From Micromonospora sediminicola (lineage in GTDB: Bacteria; Actinomycetota; Actinomycetes; Mycobacteriales; Micromonosporaceae), in assembly GCF_900089585.1 (NCBI RefSeq), contig NZ_FLRH01000003.1, forward strand, positions 3,734,501 through 3,798,500: DNA of 64,000 nt, in the 5' to 3' direction. Position 1 is the first letter of the stretch, and every line of letters begins with the position of its first letter. The notes under the pieces are model-generated. The model was given only the letters and a program-made list of their open reading frames with translations. It did not search any database and was not told where the DNA came from. The translations under genes and the position numbers were made by a program. This document shows positions 50,133 through 58,108 of this stretch, one piece after another.

Positions 50133-50330
50133 ATGGACCCTTCCGCGGTCTGGCGGGACAAGAACCACCGGTGGCGGATCGAGGCGTACCGGGCGCCGGA
50201 CCTGCGGTTCGCCATCTTCGCCACGAACGGCACCACCGAGTCGGCGCCGCTGTGGCTGTTCGGGATGGCCGCGCTGGCCCGCTGGCTGATGACCCATGCC
50301 ATCTCCCTCGACGACCTGGAGACGGACTGA
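50133..50330 (+). CDS. Small conserved protein, 65 residues
   Basis: This short protein (VWRDKNHRWRIEAYRAPDLRFAIF in its first half, split here by a turn) has many aromatic and charged residues and no signal peptide. I do not recognise a function. Its stop overlaps the CBS/DUF21 gene start (TGATG), so they are translated together. Confidence 0.65.
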   Translation: MDPSAVWRDKNHRWRIEAYRAPDLRFAIFATNGTTESAPLWLFGMAALARWLMTHAISLDDLETD

Positions 50331-51607
50331 TGGCCGGGCAGGTCGCGCTGGTGCTGGTCCTGGTGCTGGTCAACGCCGCCCTGTCCGGCAGCGAGATGGC
50401 GTTGGTGACGCTGCGCGAGGGGCAGCTGCGCCGGCTGGGCCGCACGGGGCGCTCCGGGGCCCGGTTGAGCCGGCTGGTCCGGGAGCCGAACCGCTACCTG
50501 GCCACCATCCAGCTCGGCATCACCCTGGCCGGGTTCCTCGCCTCGGCCGCCGCGGCGGTGTCGCTGGCCGAGCCGCTCGTCGGTCCGCTGGGCTTCCTGG
50601 GCCGGGCCGCCCGCCCGGTCGCGGTGCTGCTGGTGACCGTGCTGCTGACGTTCCTCACGCTGGTGGTGGGGGAGTTGGCGCCGAAGCGGCTGGCCATGCA
50701 GTCGGCGGAGCGGTGGGCGCTGCTCAGCGCCGGGCCGCTGGACCTGCTGGCCCGGTTGTCCCGGCCGGCGGTGTGGCTGCTCGGCCGCGCCACCGACCTG
50801 CTGGTCCGGGTCGCCGGCGGGGATCCGCGCGCGAGCCGGCAGGAGGTGACCGAGGAGGAGCTGCGGGAGCTGCTGGTCAGCCAGCGCGGACTCTCCGCGC
50901 AGCAGCGGGAGATCCTCGCCGGCGCGTTCGACATCGCCGGTCGCACGTTGCGGGAGGTGCTGGTCGCCCGCCGGGACGTGATGACGCTGCCGGCCGACCT
51001 GCCGGCCGGTGCGGCGATGCGCCGGCTGGCCGCCGCCGGCCGGTCCCGGGCGCCGGTCACCGGCCCGGGCGGGCTCGACGACGTGCGGGGCGTGGTGCAC
51101 ATCCGCGACCTGGTGGACGCCGGGGCGACCGCCGTCGCCGGGTGCGTCCGCCCGCCGGTGCTGCTGCCCGGCACGCTGCCGGTGGCCGACGCGATGCGGC
51201 AGCTGCGCCAGCGCCACGAGCAGATGGCCCTGGTGATCGACGAGTACGGCGGCGTCGACGGGCTGGTCACCATGGAGGACCTGCTCGAGGAGGTGGTCGG
51301 CGAGCTGTACGACGAGACCGACCGGGACGTCCGTCGGGCCGTGCGGGAGCCCGACGGCGCGTTGGTGCTGCCGGGCGACTTCCCGCTGCACGACCTGCCC
51401 GACGCCGGGGTGCGGCTGACGTTCCCGCTGACCCGCGAGTACACCACCGTGGCCGGGTTGGTGCTGGCCGGCCTGGGCCGGCTGCCCGACGGGCCGGGGG
51501 AGCGGGTCCGCCTGCCCGGTCTCACCGTCGAGGTGGTCGAGGTGGCCGGCCGGGCGATCCACCGGGTCCGGCTGCGCGGTTCCGCCGTCGGCTGCCCGCC
51601 CGACTGA
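50330..51607 (+). CDS. CBS/DUF21 membrane protein (CorC/HlyC type)
   Basis: This 425-residue protein has a DUF21/CNNM membrane domain of three to four helices (about 1-150, with GSEMALV and GELAPKRLAMQSAE), two CBS domains (about 190-320, with MALVIDEYGGVDGLVTMEDLLEEVVGE, split across strands) and a C-terminal CorC_HlyC domain. Relatives export Mg2+ or Co2+, or act as ion-homeostasis factors; the hemolysin label is historical. It follows the 65-residue gene with a one-base overlap. Confidence 0.9.
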   Translation: MAGQVALVLVLVLVNAALSGSEMALVTLREGQLRRLGRTGRSGARLSRLVREPNRYLATIQLGITLAGFLASAAAAVSLAEPLVGPLGFLGRAARPVAVLLVTVLLTFLTLVVGELAPKRLAMQSAERWALLSAGPLDLLARLSRPAVWLLGRATDLLVRVAGGDPRASRQEVTEEELRELLVSQRGLSAQQREILAGAFDIAGRTLREVLVARRDVMTLPADLPAGAAMRRLAAAGRSRAPVTGPGGLDDVRGVVHIRDLVDAGATAVAGCVRPPVLLPGTLPVADAMRQLRQRHEQMALVIDEYGGVDGLVTMEDLLEEVVGELYDETDRDVRRAVREPDGALVLPGDFPLHDLPDAGVRLTFPLTREYTTVAGLVLAGLGRLPDGPGERVRLPGLTVEVVEVAGRAIHRVRLRGSAVGCPPD

Positions 51608-51672
51608 CCCGGACGGGGGACACCCGCCCGAACCGTGCCCGCGCGGCGGCCGCCGGCCGTACCGTCCGGGAC

Positions 51673-51858
51673 GTGAAGGACCGAGGACTGCGGACGTTCG
51701 TCACCGTGCTCGCCGGGCTGGCGGTGATCTACTTCGGGGCCACCGGCCACCGGGAGAGCGGCGGGGAGGGCAGCGGCGTCTCCGGCGGCGTGGTGCTGCT
51801 CGCCCTGCTCGCGTCGTTGCTGGCCTGGAACCTCACCAAGCCCGGCCCGGCCAAGTAG
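51673..51858 (+). CDS. Small membrane protein, 61 residues
   Basis: A protein with two hydrophobic segments (FVTVLAGLAVIYFGA and VVLLALLASLLAW) separated by a Gly/Ser/Glu loop, ending in a Lys/Pro tail. The GTG at 51673 has only a weak ribosome site. I do not recognise its family. It converges on the HhH protein gene. Confidence 0.55.
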   Translation: MKDRGLRTFVTVLAGLAVIYFGATGHRESGGEGSGVSGGVVLLALLASLLAWNLTKPGPAK

Positions 51859-51867
51859 CCCGCCGGC

Positions 51868-52524
51868 TCAGCGGGCCGCCGCGGCGGTGCGGCTCACCTC
51901 GCCCGCCGACTCCTCGCCGAGCGCCACCCGCACCAGCGCCGACGCCAGCCGGCCGAAGTCGGCCTCGCCGACCAGCCCGACCAGGCTCCCCGGGTTCGCC
52001 GGCAGCCCCAGTCGCCGCGCGCCGGCCAGCGTGCGCCGGTCGGCGTACGGGCGTACGTCGGGCCAGACCGCCTGCGCCTCGCGCAGGAAGATGTCCGCCC
52101 CGGTCGGGCCGATGCCGGGGAACTCGACGAGCAGGCGGCGCAGCGCGGCCCGGTCCGCCCCGGCCTCCCGGTGCAGCCGGCGCAGGTCGCCGTGCCACCG
52201 GTCCAGGCAGAGTCGGGCGCCGGTGCCGAGCATGGTGGCGGTCCGCTCGTCGTAGCGCCGGTAGTGGCCCCGGCCCAGCGCGTCGACCCGGTCCTGCCAG
52301 GTCGCCGCCTCCATGGCCTGCGGGGTGCGCCAGCCGGCGGTGAACAGCTCCCGGGCCGCCGCCACCGCCACGCTCGCCCGGATCCGGGTGCTCAACAGCG
52401 TGGTGAGCACCAGCAGCTGGTAGAGCGGACCGGGCCGGTCGGCGAGCGTGATCCCGGCCTCCTCCGCGTACGTGCGGGACTGCCGGTCCAGCAGGGCCCG
52501 CGCCACGTTCCGATCGTCCGCCAT
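51868..52524 (-). CDS. HhH-GPD family DNA repair protein (endonuclease III-like)
   Basis: This 218-residue protein has the helix-hairpin-helix segment LVEFPGIGPTGADIFLRE and a GPD-like region of the endonuclease III superfamily. It lacks the C-terminal iron-sulfur cysteine cluster and the usual catalytic lysine position is not obvious, so it may bind DNA or remove damaged bases by a different residue set. It starts at ATG 52524. Such short HhH proteins are common in actinomycetes, and no partner is adjacent. Confidence 0.75.
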   Translation of the reverse strand: MADDRNVARALLDRQSRTYAEEAGITLADRPGPLYQLLVLTTLLSTRIRASVAVAAARELFTAGWRTPQAMEAATWQDRVDALGRGHYRRYDERTATMLGTGARLCLDRWHGDLRRLHREAGADRAALRRLLVEFPGIGPTGADIFLREAQAVWPDVRPYADRRTLAGARRLGLPANPGSLVGLVGEADFGRLASALVRVALGEESAGEVSRTAAAAR

Positions 52525-52650
52525 TCGTTCCGGTTACCCGCCCGGGCGCGGCCCAGACCCGGGGGCGGCGCCGGAATGCGCCGGTCGGCGGCGGGTACCC
52601 GGGTCAGGTGCGCGGTCCACGCCGTGCGCCCCACCGGGAAGGAGAGACCC

Positions 52651-52857
52651 GTGGTCAAGCCGCAGCAGGAGGAACTGCGCCGGAACGACCTCGGCGCCAC
52701 CAGCCAGGACAGCCGCAAGGGTGTCGTGGGAGCGGCCGGACACCCACGTCACAAGGGTACGTCCAACGCGGACGTGGGCCGGCCGGTGCCCAAGGGGCAG
52801 GTCTCGCCGTACGGCCCGGCAGGTGAGCCGGTGGCCGAGGACGAGAGCGACCGCTAA
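52651..52857 (+). CDS. Small hydrophilic protein, 68 residues
   Basis: A short disordered-looking protein, rich in Gln, Asp, Gly and Lys, with no hydrophobic segment (LRRNDLGATSQDSRKG and a GPAGEPVAEDESDR end). It starts at GTG 52651 after GGAAGGAGA, a good ribosome site. It may be a stress-related small protein, but no function can be assigned. It overlaps the convergent gene by four bases. Confidence 0.6.
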   Translation: MVKPQQEELRRNDLGATSQDSRKGVVGAAGHPRHKGTSNADVGRPVPKGQVSPYGPAGEPVAEDESDR

Positions 52858-53327
52858 CCGCGCCGCGACGACGGCCGCAGCCTCCGCCAGGTGGCTGCGG
52901 CCGTCAGTCCGTACGCCAGGTGGGGCACCAGGTCGGAGGCCCAGTCGATCCGCCGCCAGGTGCGCGGGTCGGTCACCCCGAGCAACGTCATCGAGCCGTC
53001 GGAGGTGGCCATCACGCCGCCGCCGAGCAGCACCACGGCCAGGGGCAGGGGCACCCGACGCCGGGCCGCGAACGCGCCGAAGACCGCGCCGGCGGCGATG
53101 CCGGTGACATAGCCGAGGACCGGCCCCAGGCCGGCCCGACGGTTCGCCGCCTCCTCGGCCGGCCCGAGGTCGACGTGCGCCACGTCGGCCAGCTTCCCGG
53201 CGGTGGTTTCCGGGGTGGTGCTGGCCGGGCGGGCCCGCGTCGCCATGTCCAGGTAGCTGACCAGGTTGAGCACGGCACTGCCGACGGCGCCCGCGATGGC
53301 GCCGTCGACCAGGGGTGCCGCCCTCAC
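52854..53327 (-). CDS. Hypothetical membrane protein, 157 residues
   Basis: This protein has three to four hydrophobic segments (GAIAGAVGSAVLNLVSYL, VLGYVTGIAAGAVFGAF, PLPLAVVLLGGGVMA) and a cytoplasmic basic end. I do not recognise the family. GTG at 53327 overlaps the upstream 69-residue gene's stop by four bases (GTGA), so the two are co-translated. It overlaps the convergent 68-residue gene by four bases. Confidence 0.65.
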   Translation of the reverse strand: MRAAPLVDGAIAGAVGSAVLNLVSYLDMATRARPASTTPETTAGKLADVAHVDLGPAEEAANRRAGLGPVLGYVTGIAAGAVFGAFAARRRVPLPLAVVLLGGGVMATSDGSMTLLGVTDPRTWRRIDWASDLVPHLAYGLTAAATWRRLRPSSRRG

Positions 53328-53533
53328 TTCGGGTCGCCCGGCTCGCGTTCGCCCTTGGGCCCGTAGGTGCGTTCGCCCCGCACGACACCGCGTTGACCCC
53401 GGTCGTCCTGCAGGATCCGGTTGGCCACCTGGTTCGCCTCCTTGTCGGCGGCCCGTCCGGACTGTTCGACGAGGTCGCGCAGCCGTGCCCGCTGCTTGTC
53501 GTACGCGTTGCTGCCCGGCCGTGGTCCTGGCAT
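53324..53533 (-). CDS. Small basic hydrophilic protein, 69 residues
   Basis: A charged, helical protein (AYDKQRARLRDLVEQSGRAADKEANQVANRIL, in pieces) with a disordered Gly/Lys tail. ATG at 53533 has GGAGG upstream. I do not recognise it; the amphipathic spacing suggests a small stress or DNA-associated protein. It is the first gene of a two-gene unit with the 157-residue membrane protein. Confidence 0.6.
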   Translation of the reverse strand: MPGPRPGSNAYDKQRARLRDLVEQSGRAADKEANQVANRILQDDRGQRGVVRGERTYGPKGEREPGDPK

Positions 53534-53611
53534 GGTCGCCTCCTGCGGTCGCTGTGGCTGTCGGCACCGTCTACCCGCCCGGGGCCGGGCCAACCGTTGC
53601 GCCCGCGGCGC

Positions 53612-54493
53612 TCAGTCGGGCGCGCGGACCACCGCGACCGGGCAGGCGGAGCGGTGCAGCATGGCCTGGCTGACCGACCCCAGCAGCAGCCCGCTCAGCT
53701 CGCCGCGGCCCTGCCGGCCCAGCACGAGCAGTTGGGCGTCGCGGGAGGCGGTGGTGAGCGCCGCGACCTGGCGGGCGTGCACCGCCTCCCGGGTCACCGG
53801 TACGTCCGGCCAGCGCTCCTCGACGCCGGCGAGCGACTCGGCCAGCACCCGGTCCTCCTCGCCGCGCAGCTGACCCTCGTCGTACACCAGCGGTTGCATG
53901 TCCCCGGGGCCCTGGGACCTCGGATGGGTGTACGCGTGCACCGCGTGCAGCCGCGCGCCCCGCGACGAGGCGGTCTCCGCGGCGAACTCGACGGCCGGTC
54001 GGGACAGCTCCGAGCCGTCCACCCCGACCACCACCGGACCGCCGTCGTGAGCCGTCCCGCGCGCGATCAGCACCGGGCAGTCGGCGTACGAGGCGACCTG
54101 CACGGCGACCGAGCCGACCACCAGCGCGGCGAAACCGCCGAGTCCGCGGTCGCCGAGCACCACCATGGCCGCGGTGGGGGACTCGCCGAGCAGCACGGCG
54201 GCGGCCTCCCCGTCGATGATCTCGCCGGTGATCCGCAGCCCCGGGCACTCCGCCTCGGCCTCCCGCACCGCCTCGGCGACCAGCTGTTCGGCCTGGTTGC
54301 GCAGGCCGGCGCCGGGTGGGCTCTGCGCGGGCGCCGACACCGGCACGCGCAGCAGCGGCCAGATGAATCCGTGCACCACCCGCAGCGGACGGTTGCGGCG
54401 GGCCGCCTCGCGGGCCGCCAGGCGCACCGCCCGGGAGGCCGGTTCCGAGCCGTCCACCCCGACCACCACGGCCGCGCCGTTCGCGGAGTTCAC
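53612..54493 (-). CDS. Tandem universal stress protein
   Basis: This 293-residue protein contains two UspA domains (about 8-145 and 155-290). Each begins with a VVVGVDGSE strand and the ATP-binding glycine pattern GDRGLGGFAALVVGSVAVQV (first copy) or GRQGRGELSGLLLGSVSQAM (second copy), followed by CPVLIAR or CPVAVVR. Tandem UspA proteins of actinomycetes bind ATP and respond to hypoxia and other stress. GTG at 54493 follows GGAGG. It is divergent from the methyltransferase gene. Confidence 0.92.
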   Translation of the reverse strand: MNSANGAAVVVGVDGSEPASRAVRLAAREAARRNRPLRVVHGFIWPLLRVPVSAPAQSPPGAGLRNQAEQLVAEAVREAEAECPGLRITGEIIDGEAAAVLLGESPTAAMVVLGDRGLGGFAALVVGSVAVQVASYADCPVLIARGTAHDGGPVVVGVDGSELSRPAVEFAAETASSRGARLHAVHAYTHPRSQGPGDMQPLVYDEGQLRGEEDRVLAESLAGVEERWPDVPVTREAVHARQVAALTTASRDAQLLVLGRQGRGELSGLLLGSVSQAMLHRSACPVAVVRAPD

Positions 54494-54620
54494 AGCGGTA
54501 CCTCCTCGTCGCCGGCCGTCCCGGCCAGTATCGCGGCCGGCGGGTCCCGCCGGAGCGATACCGCCGGAGCCGACCGGTCGGTACGCTTGCCAGCAGCGCC
54601 CAGGGGAGGGAGCCTCGTCG

Positions 54621-55367
54621 ATGGCCCAGCCGGAGCGACCGAGCACCGCCCGCATGATCGACCACTGGCTCGGCGGCCGGCACCACCGTCCGGTGGACGT
54701 GGCCGCCGCCGCGGCCTTCGAGGCGGCGTACGGGCCCTGTGCGGCGATCTTCCGGTCGTTGCGGGACTTCCTCGGCCGCGCCGTGCGGGCTGCCGCCGCC
54801 GACGGGGTGGACGGCTTCCTGGTCTTCGGCGCCGGCGTGCCGACCTGCGGCAACGTGCACGAGGTCGCGCCGGACGCCACGGTCCTCTATACCGACGTGG
54901 ACCCGGAGACGGTCCGGCTCGGTCAGCGCCTGCTGGCCGGCAGTGACCGCGCCGGTTACGGGTACGGTGACGCCGCCGACATCGGCACGGTCGACCCGGC
55001 CCAGCTGCACCGGTTCGTACCGGGGTGGGGGAGGCGGCCGGTGGGGGTGGTCTTCCTCGGGCTGGCCGCGTTCCTGGACGACGACACGCTGGCCCGTACG
55101 CTGGACGAGCTGTACGCGGCGGCCGCGCCGGGCAGTTGGTTGGCGATCGACTTCGACAGCGAGGAACTGGCCGGGCACCCGGAGGCGCTGGCGATGATGG
55201 GGCCGGATTTCCGGATGCGGGCGCCGGAGGAGTTCGCGCCGCTGCTGGGCCGGTGGCGACCGAGCGCCGACGGCATCGTGCCGGTGGCCCGGTGGCGGCC
55301 GGTGGGGGAGCCGGAGCCGGTGCCCGACGCGTTCTACGGCGCGCTGGCCTCGCGGTCGGCCGACTGA
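54621..55367 (+). CDS. SAM-dependent methyltransferase (Methyltransf_19/DUF574)
   Basis: This 248-residue protein belongs to the actinobacterial S-adenosylmethionine methyltransferase family abundant in Streptomyces and relatives. The family opening ARMIDHWLGGRHHRPVD is present, the SAM region is around GVPTCGNVHEVAPDATVLYTDVDPE, and FLGLAAFLDDD follows. It is shorter than most members (about 265-280). Targets are unknown; some are thought to act in developmental or secondary metabolism pathways. ATG at 54621 follows GGGGAGGGA. Confidence 0.82.
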   Translation: MAQPERPSTARMIDHWLGGRHHRPVDVAAAAAFEAAYGPCAAIFRSLRDFLGRAVRAAAADGVDGFLVFGAGVPTCGNVHEVAPDATVLYTDVDPETVRLGQRLLAGSDRAGYGYGDAADIGTVDPAQLHRFVPGWGRRPVGVVFLGLAAFLDDDTLARTLDELYAAAAPGSWLAIDFDSEELAGHPEALAMMGPDFRMRAPEEFAPLLGRWRPSADGIVPVARWRPVGEPEPVPDAFYGALASRSAD

Positions 55368-55411
55368 GCCAGGTGGGGGCGGGGCGTTGTCGGTGGCCCT
55401 CCGTATGATGT

Positions 55412-55425
55412 TTGCCTTGTAGCAA
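55412..55425. promoter_or_regulatory. Inverted repeat before the SpoIIE/MarR genes
   Basis: TTGC (55412-55415), six bases, GCAA (55422-55425), in an AT-rich stretch with a possible -10 TATGAT at 55404-55409. MarR-type proteins bind such short palindromes, and a MarR gene ends this unit, so autoregulation is possible. The repeat is short and this is a weak call. Confidence 0.3.
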
Positions 55426-55447
55426 TAGTCGTCATCGGAGGATGAGC

Positions 55448-56635
55448 ATGCCGGAGGCGTCCGGATCGGTGTCGCGTGCCCTGCGCACGGCGCCGCCCGA
55501 CCAGGTGGCGGAGACCGCGGACGCGGTGCTCCGCCAGACGCTCGGCGCCACGCGGACGGAGGTGTTCGTCGCCGACTACCGCGCCAGCGGCCTCTGGCCG
55601 GTGCGGGAACCGGACCGGCCCGACGGCGTCCGACTCCGCTCCGACGGCGTGGCGCAGCGGTGTTTCAGCAGCCAGCAGCCCGTGCTCGACATCGTCGACG
55701 ACGGCCGCTGCCGGGCCTACCTGCCGCTGTCGGTGTGGGGGGAACGACTCGGTGTGCTGATGGTGGAGCTGCCCGCCGCGCCGGACGCGGCGACGGTCGA
55801 GGAGGCCCGCGACGCCGCCGGCGAGGTGGCGATGGCCATGCGCGCGGCCGACCGGGAGACCGACCGCTACCGCCGGGCCCGCCGCCGGGAACGGTTGAGC
55901 ATGGCCGCGGAGATGCAGTGGGACCTGCTGCCCGGGCGCAGCGTCCGGCACGGCGACGTGCTGCTCGCCGGGCAGCTCGAGCCGGCCTACACCGTCGGCG
56001 GGGACCACTTCGACTGGTCGGTCGACGGCGACCGGCTCACCGTCACGGTGCTCAACGGCACCGGCAGCGGACTGGCCGCGTCGATGCTGACCGCGATGAC
56101 CGTGAACGCCATGCGCAACGCGCGCCGGTCCGGGGGCAGCCTGGTCGAGCAGGCGGAGCTGGCCTCGGACACCATCTTCTACCAGCACCGGGGCAACCGG
56201 CACGTGGCGACGCTGCTGCTGGAGCTGGACGACCGCCGGGGTGTGGTGCGGGCGGTGGACGCCGGCTCCCCGCACGTGTTGCGGCTGCGCGGCGGCCGGG
56301 TCACCCGCGTCACCCTGGAGCAGCAGCTGCCGCTGGGCATGTTCGCCGAGACCCGCTACGACGTGCAGGAGTTCCCGCTGGAGCCGGGGGACCGGCTGTT
56401 CGTGGTCAGCGACGGCGTGTACGCGGCCGAGCCGGGTGAGCAGGAGCCGTACGGTGTGCGGGCGATGGCGCGGTCGATGCGGTCCACTCGGTTGCAGCCG
56501 GCGACCGAGGCAGTTGGTACGGTGATGCGCGAACTGCACGCGTACCATGCCGACGCGGATCTTCGCGACGACGCGGTCGTCGTCTGCCTGGACTGGCACG
56601 GTTCCGACCGGTCGGGCGACAGCGCCGGGCAGTGA
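55448..56635 (+). CDS. GAF-like/SpoIIE PP2C-type phosphatase
   Basis: This 395-residue protein has an N-terminal GAF-like region (about 25-135: VFVADYRASGLWPV and YLPLSVWGERLGVLMVEL) and a C-terminal SpoIIE/PP2C phosphatase domain (about 170-385: YTVGGDHFDW, metal aspartates, LFVVSDGVY and DDAVVVCL). Such phosphatases reactivate STAS-domain anti-anti-sigma factors. ATG at 55448 has GGAGGA five bases upstream; an ATG at 55442 overlaps that site. A MarR regulator follows after 48 bases. Confidence 0.88.
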   Translation: MPEASGSVSRALRTAPPDQVAETADAVLRQTLGATRTEVFVADYRASGLWPVREPDRPDGVRLRSDGVAQRCFSSQQPVLDIVDDGRCRAYLPLSVWGERLGVLMVELPAAPDAATVEEARDAAGEVAMAMRAADRETDRYRRARRRERLSMAAEMQWDLLPGRSVRHGDVLLAGQLEPAYTVGGDHFDWSVDGDRLTVTVLNGTGSGLAASMLTAMTVNAMRNARRSGGSLVEQAELASDTIFYQHRGNRHVATLLLELDDRRGVVRAVDAGSPHVLRLRGGRVTRVTLEQQLPLGMFAETRYDVQEFPLEPGDRLFVVSDGVYAAEPGEQEPYGVRAMARSMRSTRLQPATEAVGTVMRELHAYHADADLRDDAVVVCLDWHGSDRSGDSAGQ

Positions 56636-56683
56636 GCGGAGCGGCGGAGCGAACACGAGCGGGACGATCCCAGGGGACAACGG

Positions 56684-57157
56684 GTGGAGCGACCTCCGAA
56701 TCTTGCCGCAGCCGTCGAGGCGGCTGCCGAGGCGCTCATCGGTGTGCTCGACTCCGCCACCTCGCGCCACAACGTCAGCGTCTCGCCCACCCAGCTGCGG
56801 GTGCTGTCGCTGATCGTGTCGCACCCCGGCACCAACGTGAACCGGCTGGCCGAGCTGCTGGACGTGGTGCCCTCGTCGGCGAGCCGGCTCTGCGACCGCC
56901 TGGAGGCGGTCGGGCTGCTGCGCCGGGTGGCCGACCCTCGGGACCGGCGCGAGGTGCGGCTGGTCCCCACCGCGGCGGCCGAGACCCTGCTGCGCGAGCT
57001 GCAGGAGCGGCGGCACCGGGCCGTCCAGGCGGTGCTGGACCGGATGCCCAACCGGGTGCAGCACGAGCTGCTGCTGGCGCTCCTGGCGTTCGGGCAGGCG
57101 GCCACGACGACGACGGTGCCCCAGACGGGGTCGGACGCCACCGCCCGCACGGCCTGA
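56684..57157 (+). CDS. MarR family regulator
   Basis: This 157-residue protein has the winged-helix pattern of MarR: LRVLSLIVSHPGTNVNRLAELLDVVPSSASRLCDRLEAVGLL, ending in the wing DPRDRREVRLV. GTG at 56684 follows the phosphatase gene by 48 bases on the same strand, so both are likely one transcript. It may control that unit through the short palindrome at 55412-55425. The ligand is unknown. Confidence 0.88.
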   Translation: MERPPNLAAAVEAAAEALIGVLDSATSRHNVSVSPTQLRVLSLIVSHPGTNVNRLAELLDVVPSSASRLCDRLEAVGLLRRVADPRDRREVRLVPTAAAETLLRELQERRHRAVQAVLDRMPNRVQHELLLALLAFGQAATTTTVPQTGSDATARTA

Positions 57158-57301
57158 TCCCCTCCCGCGTCCCGCGGGTGCCACCTTCCGCAGCGGCGGT
57201 CAGCTAGTGTCCTAGGATGCCGTAGCGGTTGTGACGCTGCCCACCGTGACAACGCTGAGCAGCGACGCAGCGCGGCGACCGAAGCGGACCGGACGGCCCG
57301 A

Positions 57302-57464
57302 TATAGTGGCAGCGCAACTGGCCGGCCCATGATCGAAGCGATGGTGGGCCGCATCGGGGAGGTCCCAGCCCGGGATCGCAGAGGGCGCCGGCGTCAGACC
57401 GGCCGGCAACGCGCACGTCCCTCCGGCGGCCGCACGTTCGGCTGCCGGACCGTGCTGCGGAGGG
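57302..57464 (+). promoter_or_regulatory. Promoter and structured leader that can hide the ribosome site
   Basis: TATAGT (57302-57307) is a good -10. The leader then contains GGCCCA/TGGGCC, GCCGG/CCGGC and, close to the gene, CCCTCCG (57419-57425) pairing with CGGAGGG (57458-57464), which is the ribosome site of the next gene. Inner pairs GCACG/CGTGC (57432-57436, 57451-57455) strengthen the hairpin. The gene-free stretch 57158-57472 holds only this. Confidence 0.5.
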
Positions 57465-57472
57465 AGGGTTCG

Positions 57473-58108
57473 GTGTCGCGTCGGCCGGCTCCAGCGGAGC
57501 ACCCGGAGGATGCGGCGACGGCCGCGGGGGACCGCGTCCTCACGTTGCCCAACCTGATCAGCTTCGTCCGGCTCCTGGGTGTGCCGCTGTTCCTGTACCT
57601 GTTCCTGGTGGTCCGCGCCGACGTGGTCGCCATCGTGGTGCTGGCCGTGGGCGGCACCAGCGACTGGGTCGACGGCTGGATCGCGCGCCGACTGCGCCAG
57701 GTGAGCCGGTTGGGCGAGCTGCTGGACCCGTTGGCCGACCGGCTCTACATCCTGGCCACGCTGCTCGCGTTCACCGCCCGCGAGGTGGTGCCCTGGCAGT
57801 TCACCGCGGCGCTGCTGGCCCGCGAGCTGCTGCTGCTCGGCTCCCTGGGGGTGCTGCGCCGCTACGGCTACGGCCCGCCGCCGGTGCACTACGTCGGCAA
57901 GACCGCCACGTTCCTGCTGCTGGCGGCGTTCCCGCTCCTGCTGTTGGCGGACGCGGCGCCGAGTGTGTCCACGGCGGCCGGCGCGATCGGCTGGGGGCTG
58001 GCGTGGTGGGGCCTGGTTCTCTACTGGGTGGCCGGCGCGATGTACGTGGTGCAGGCTCGCCGCCTGGTCCGGGGGATGCGGGCGCGGGGTACGGGGGCGG
58101 CGGCGTGA
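57473..58108 (+). CDS. CDP-alcohol phosphatidyltransferase family protein
   Basis: This 211-residue membrane enzyme transfers a phosphatidyl group from CDP-diacylglycerol to an alcohol. It has the family motif D-x2-DG-x2-AR-x8-G-x3-D-x3-D (DWVDGWIARRL, then GELLDPLADR), starting near residue 62, and about five membrane helices. It may make phosphatidylglycerophosphate, inositol phosphate or cardiolipin; the motif does not decide between them. The GTG start at 57473 follows GGAGGGAGG. The DUF881 gene overlaps its stop by four bases, so lipid synthesis and the following cluster are co-translated. Confidence 0.88.
   Translation: MSRRPAPAEHPEDAATAAGDRVLTLPNLISFVRLLGVPLFLYLFLVVRADVVAIVVLAVGGTSDWVDGWIARRLRQVSRLGELLDPLADRLYILATLLAFTAREVVPWQFTAALLARELLLLGSLGVLRRYGYGPPPVHYVGKTATFLLLAAFPLLLLADAAPSVSTAAGAIGWGLAWWGLVLYWVAGAMYVVQARRLVRGMRARGTGAAA

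Noticed and set aside
57382..57425. SAM-IV-like riboswitch in the phosphatidyltransferase leader
   Set aside because: GCCGG...CCGGCCGGCAAC resembles part of the SAM-IV core, but the outer helix and the pseudoknot partner are missing. The hairpin over the ribosome site is better supported.
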